Below are positions 62,570 to 64,000 of a DNA stretch of 64,000 nucleotides, piece by piece. The stretch covers positions 1 to 64,000 of the forward strand of contig NZ_JAJITD010000007.1 of assembly GCF_020880815.1 (NCBI RefSeq). The letters are read 5' to 3'. The position numbers were made by a program, and so were the translations under genes. The notes beneath the pieces are model-generated. The model saw only the letters and a program-made list of their open reading frames with translations. It had not been told where the DNA came from and did no database searches. This DNA is from Paraburkholderia sejongensis (GTDB lineage Bacteria > Pseudomonadota > Gammaproteobacteria > Burkholderiales > Burkholderiaceae). How positions within the stretch are numbered: position 1 is the stretch's first letter; every line of letters begins with the position of its first letter.

Positions 62570-62617
62570 GGCGAGCGTTCCTGTTAAAAGCGTTGGAAAA
62601 AGCGGCGACGATGCGAC

Positions 62618-62651
62618 AGCGCCGCGCCGAAGCCGAGCTTCGCGCGGCGCT
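62618..62651 (-). other. Strong hairpin between tpx and the PfkB kinase gene
   Basis: About 15 bp can form with one bulged base (62618-62633 with 62637-62651). The T run that follows on the minus strand is about 15 bases away, so termination of tpx is uncertain. Confidence 0.45.
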
Positions 62652-62671
62652 GGGGTTCGTGCGCGGCGGGC

Positions 62672-63172
62672 TTACTTCAGTGCGGCGAGCGCGGCGTCGT
62701 AGTTCGGCTCGTTCTTGATTTCGCTGACCAGCTCGGCGTGCAGGACCTTGTCGTTTTCGTCGAGCACGACGACCGCGCGCGCGGTCAGCCCCGTCAGCGG
62801 GCCGCTCGTGACGTCGACGCCGTACGCTTGCGCGAATTCATGGCCGCGGAACGTCGAAGCGGTCACGACGTTCTCGATGCCTTCGGTCGTGCAGAAGCGC
62901 GATGCGGCGAACGGCAGGTCGCCCGACACGACGATCACCGCCGTGTTGTTCAGCTTCGCGGCCGCTTCGTTGAACTTGCGGGTCGAGGTTGCACAGGTCG
63001 GCGTGTCGAGGCTCGGCACGATGTTGAGCACTTTGCGCTTGCCGGCGAAGTCGGCGAGCGTCAGCGGCTTGAGGTCCTTGCCGACCAGCGAGAAAGCGGC
63101 GGCCTGCTGGCCCACCGACGGGAACGTGCCGCTAACTTCGATCGGGTTGCCACCCAGCGTGACTTGACTCAT
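62672..63172 (-). CDS. tpx: Thiol peroxidase Tpx
   Basis: The 166-residue periplasmic-type atypical 2-Cys peroxiredoxin has the peroxidatic cysteine at residue 60 ([12 protein letters not shown]) and the resolving cysteine at 94 (SRFCTTEGI), matching E. coli C61 and C95. It starts [18 protein letters not shown], the Tpx N terminus. No signal peptide is seen, so like E. coli Tpx it is cytoplasmic or weakly exported. Good ribosome binding upstream is not evident. Located with an upstream DUF3426 gene on the same strand. Confidence 0.95.
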   Translation of the reverse strand: MSQVTLGGNPIEVSGTFPSVGQQAAAFSLVGKDLKPLTLADFAGKRKVLNIVPSLDTPTCATSTRKFNEAAAKLNNTAVIVVSGDLPFAASRFCTTEGIENVVTASTFRGHEFAQAYGVDVTSGPLTGLTARAVVVLDENDKVLHAELVSEIKNEPNYDAALAALK

Positions 63173-63210
63173 GTTTGTGCTCCGAAAGGGCGTCAGTAAA
63201 TGACAATGAA

Positions 63211-63231
63211 GCGCCCGCTCGGGGCGGGCGC
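63211..63231 (-). terminator. Possible terminator of the DUF3426 gene
   Basis: GCGCCCGC (63211-63218) pairs with GCGGGCGC (63224-63231). On the minus strand it follows the DUF3426 stop by 10 bases and runs into TTCATTGTCATTT. The T run is broken, so this is moderate support only. Confidence 0.5.
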
Positions 63232-63241
63232 GTGGGCTGCG

Positions 63242-64000
63242 TTACGGATAGAAAATCTGTACGCGGAAATTGGAGGCGACCGCGTTGCCGGTATCGAGAT
63301 GCACGATCATCGTCTGCGTGCTGTGCGCGGGCAGGCCGGCCGCGATCACGGTGCCGGGCGGCACGTAATCTTGCGGCCACAGCACGCGCCGCACTGCGAC
63401 GTTGTTCTGATCGTCGAGCAGCGTGAGTTCGATAGCGGGGTACGCGAGCGCGAGATTGAGCCGGTTGCGCAGCGGCATTCTCAGTTCGAGCTTGTGCGGA
63501 CCGTCGATCTGGCGCAGATCGGACGGCTCGACCAGCAGGCCGTCGATGTCGTGCGGCGGGCTTAACTGACAGCCCAGATGCGCGCACAGTTTCGCGTACA
63601 CCGCCTGCGAGCCCGGAATCGCGACCTGCACGCTCTCGCGCTGCCACCACGCGAGCTGCGCGAGCAACGCGATCAGCAGCAGGACCGCGAGCACGATGCC
63701 GGTCGCTATCCAGCCGGTTCGTCCCGCCTCGGCGGGGCGGGTTTCGCGCGTGACCGGGAACGGCTCGCTGCCGTCGTTGACCGGGCGCACCGAGAACGGC
63801 TCGCCGCTCGACGGCGGAGGTACGGTGCCGCCACCGGGCGGGCGCGGACCGCGCGGTCCGCCGGCACCCGCGGCCGTGCTTGCGCGTGCTTGTGCGCCCG
63901 CACCTGCACCTACGCCTGCACCTGCGCCGCCCGATGCCGCGGCGCCGAAAGCCGCGCCGCCGGCCGCACCCGCGGCGGCGCGGAAGCTGCCCGGGCCGGC
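63242..64000 (-). CDS. DUF3426-type membrane protein, 5' end cut by the window
   Basis: The frame is open to base 64000, so the start is outside the window. The visible 252 residues have a Gly/Ala/Pro-rich stretch (first about 70), one transmembrane helix (TGWIATGIVLAVLLLIALLAQLAWW), and a periplasmic DUF3426-like domain with a CAHLGC pair and the AIELTLLDDQNNVAVRRVLWPQDYV segment. The family usually starts with an MJ0042 zinc-ribbon, which would be upstream here. Function unknown. A GTG at 63790 begins a shorter frame, but the sequence upstream is continuous, so it is internal. Confidence 0.75.
   Translation of the reverse strand, partial: AGPGSFRAAAGAAGGAAFGAAASGGAGAGVGAGAGAQARASTAAGAGGPRGPRPPGGGTVPPPSSGEPFSVRPVNDGSEPFPVTRETRPAEAGRTGWIATGIVLAVLLLIALLAQLAWWQRESVQVAIPGSQAVYAKLCAHLGCQLSPPHDIDGLLVEPSDLRQIDGPHKLELRMPLRNRLNLALAYPAIELTLLDDQNNVAVRRVLWPQDYVPPGTVIAAGLPAHSTQTMIVHLDTGNAVASNFRVQIFYP

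Overview
The window is a gene-dense, GC-rich stretch of a betaproteobacterial chromosome. I read it as Burkholderia sensu lato, most likely Paraburkholderia: gene order, protein sequences and third-position GC bias all fit, but this is inferred from family knowledge, not from a database search. Nearly everything is core housekeeping. I see no insertion sequence, prophage, CRISPR array or obvious genomic island.

Layout. Bases 1-166 are the end of a ribosomal RNA operon (5S gene plus terminator). From 373 to 7957 lie single genes: an M20 amidohydrolase, an orphan molybdopterin oxidoreductase, the acyl-CoA ligase FadD, a trimeric porin and the ubiquinone hydroxylase Coq7. From 8285 to 25922 is a complete division and cell wall (dcw) cluster: mraZ-rsmH-ftsL-ftsI-murE-murF-mraY-murD-ftsW-murG-murC-ddlB-ftsQ-ftsA-ftsZ. 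It is driven by a sigma70-like promoter that overlaps a MraZ repeat operator, and many of its genes are coupled by ATGA overlaps. A peroxiredoxin, lpxC, a DciA-like DUF721 gene, secA, argJ, a DUF815 ATPase and a mutT gene follow.

From 34343 to 42502 genes run on the minus strand: yacG, zapD, coaE, pilD, pilC, pilB, a CorC/HlyC-type transporter protein, tRNA-Pro(CGG) and ispB. The plus-strand group rplU-rpmA-obgE-proB follows. Next come a CNP1-type lipoprotein and rppH (minus), proS and a MarC protein (plus), hpt and ffh (minus), then a CcsA/YpjD-like membrane protein, a PP0621-type small protein and ampD (plus). The class Ia ribonucleotide reductase genes nrdA and nrdB and a lysine/alanine-repeat histone-like gene follow. 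The end holds a glycine-zipper lipoprotein, a PfkB kinase, tpx and a truncated DUF3426 gene (all minus).

The genes share one theme, growth and division: peptidoglycan precursor synthesis, divisome assembly, lipid A commitment (lpxC), export (secA, ffh), dNTP supply (nrdAB) and ribosome parts. The most unusual details are small. (1) A degenerate 110-bp tandem duplication at the ftsW-murG junction creates a 37-codon ORF overlapping both neighbours and containing a near-perfect hairpin. (2) The nrdA leader carries two NrdR boxes 31 bp apart, over a promoter, followed by three DnaA-box-like 9-mers spaced exactly 12 bp apart. (3) A 687-bp non-coding-looking gap separates nrdA from nrdB. (4) A 14-bp motif is repeated three times just before obgE. 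I did not find a credible wholly new multi-gene system.
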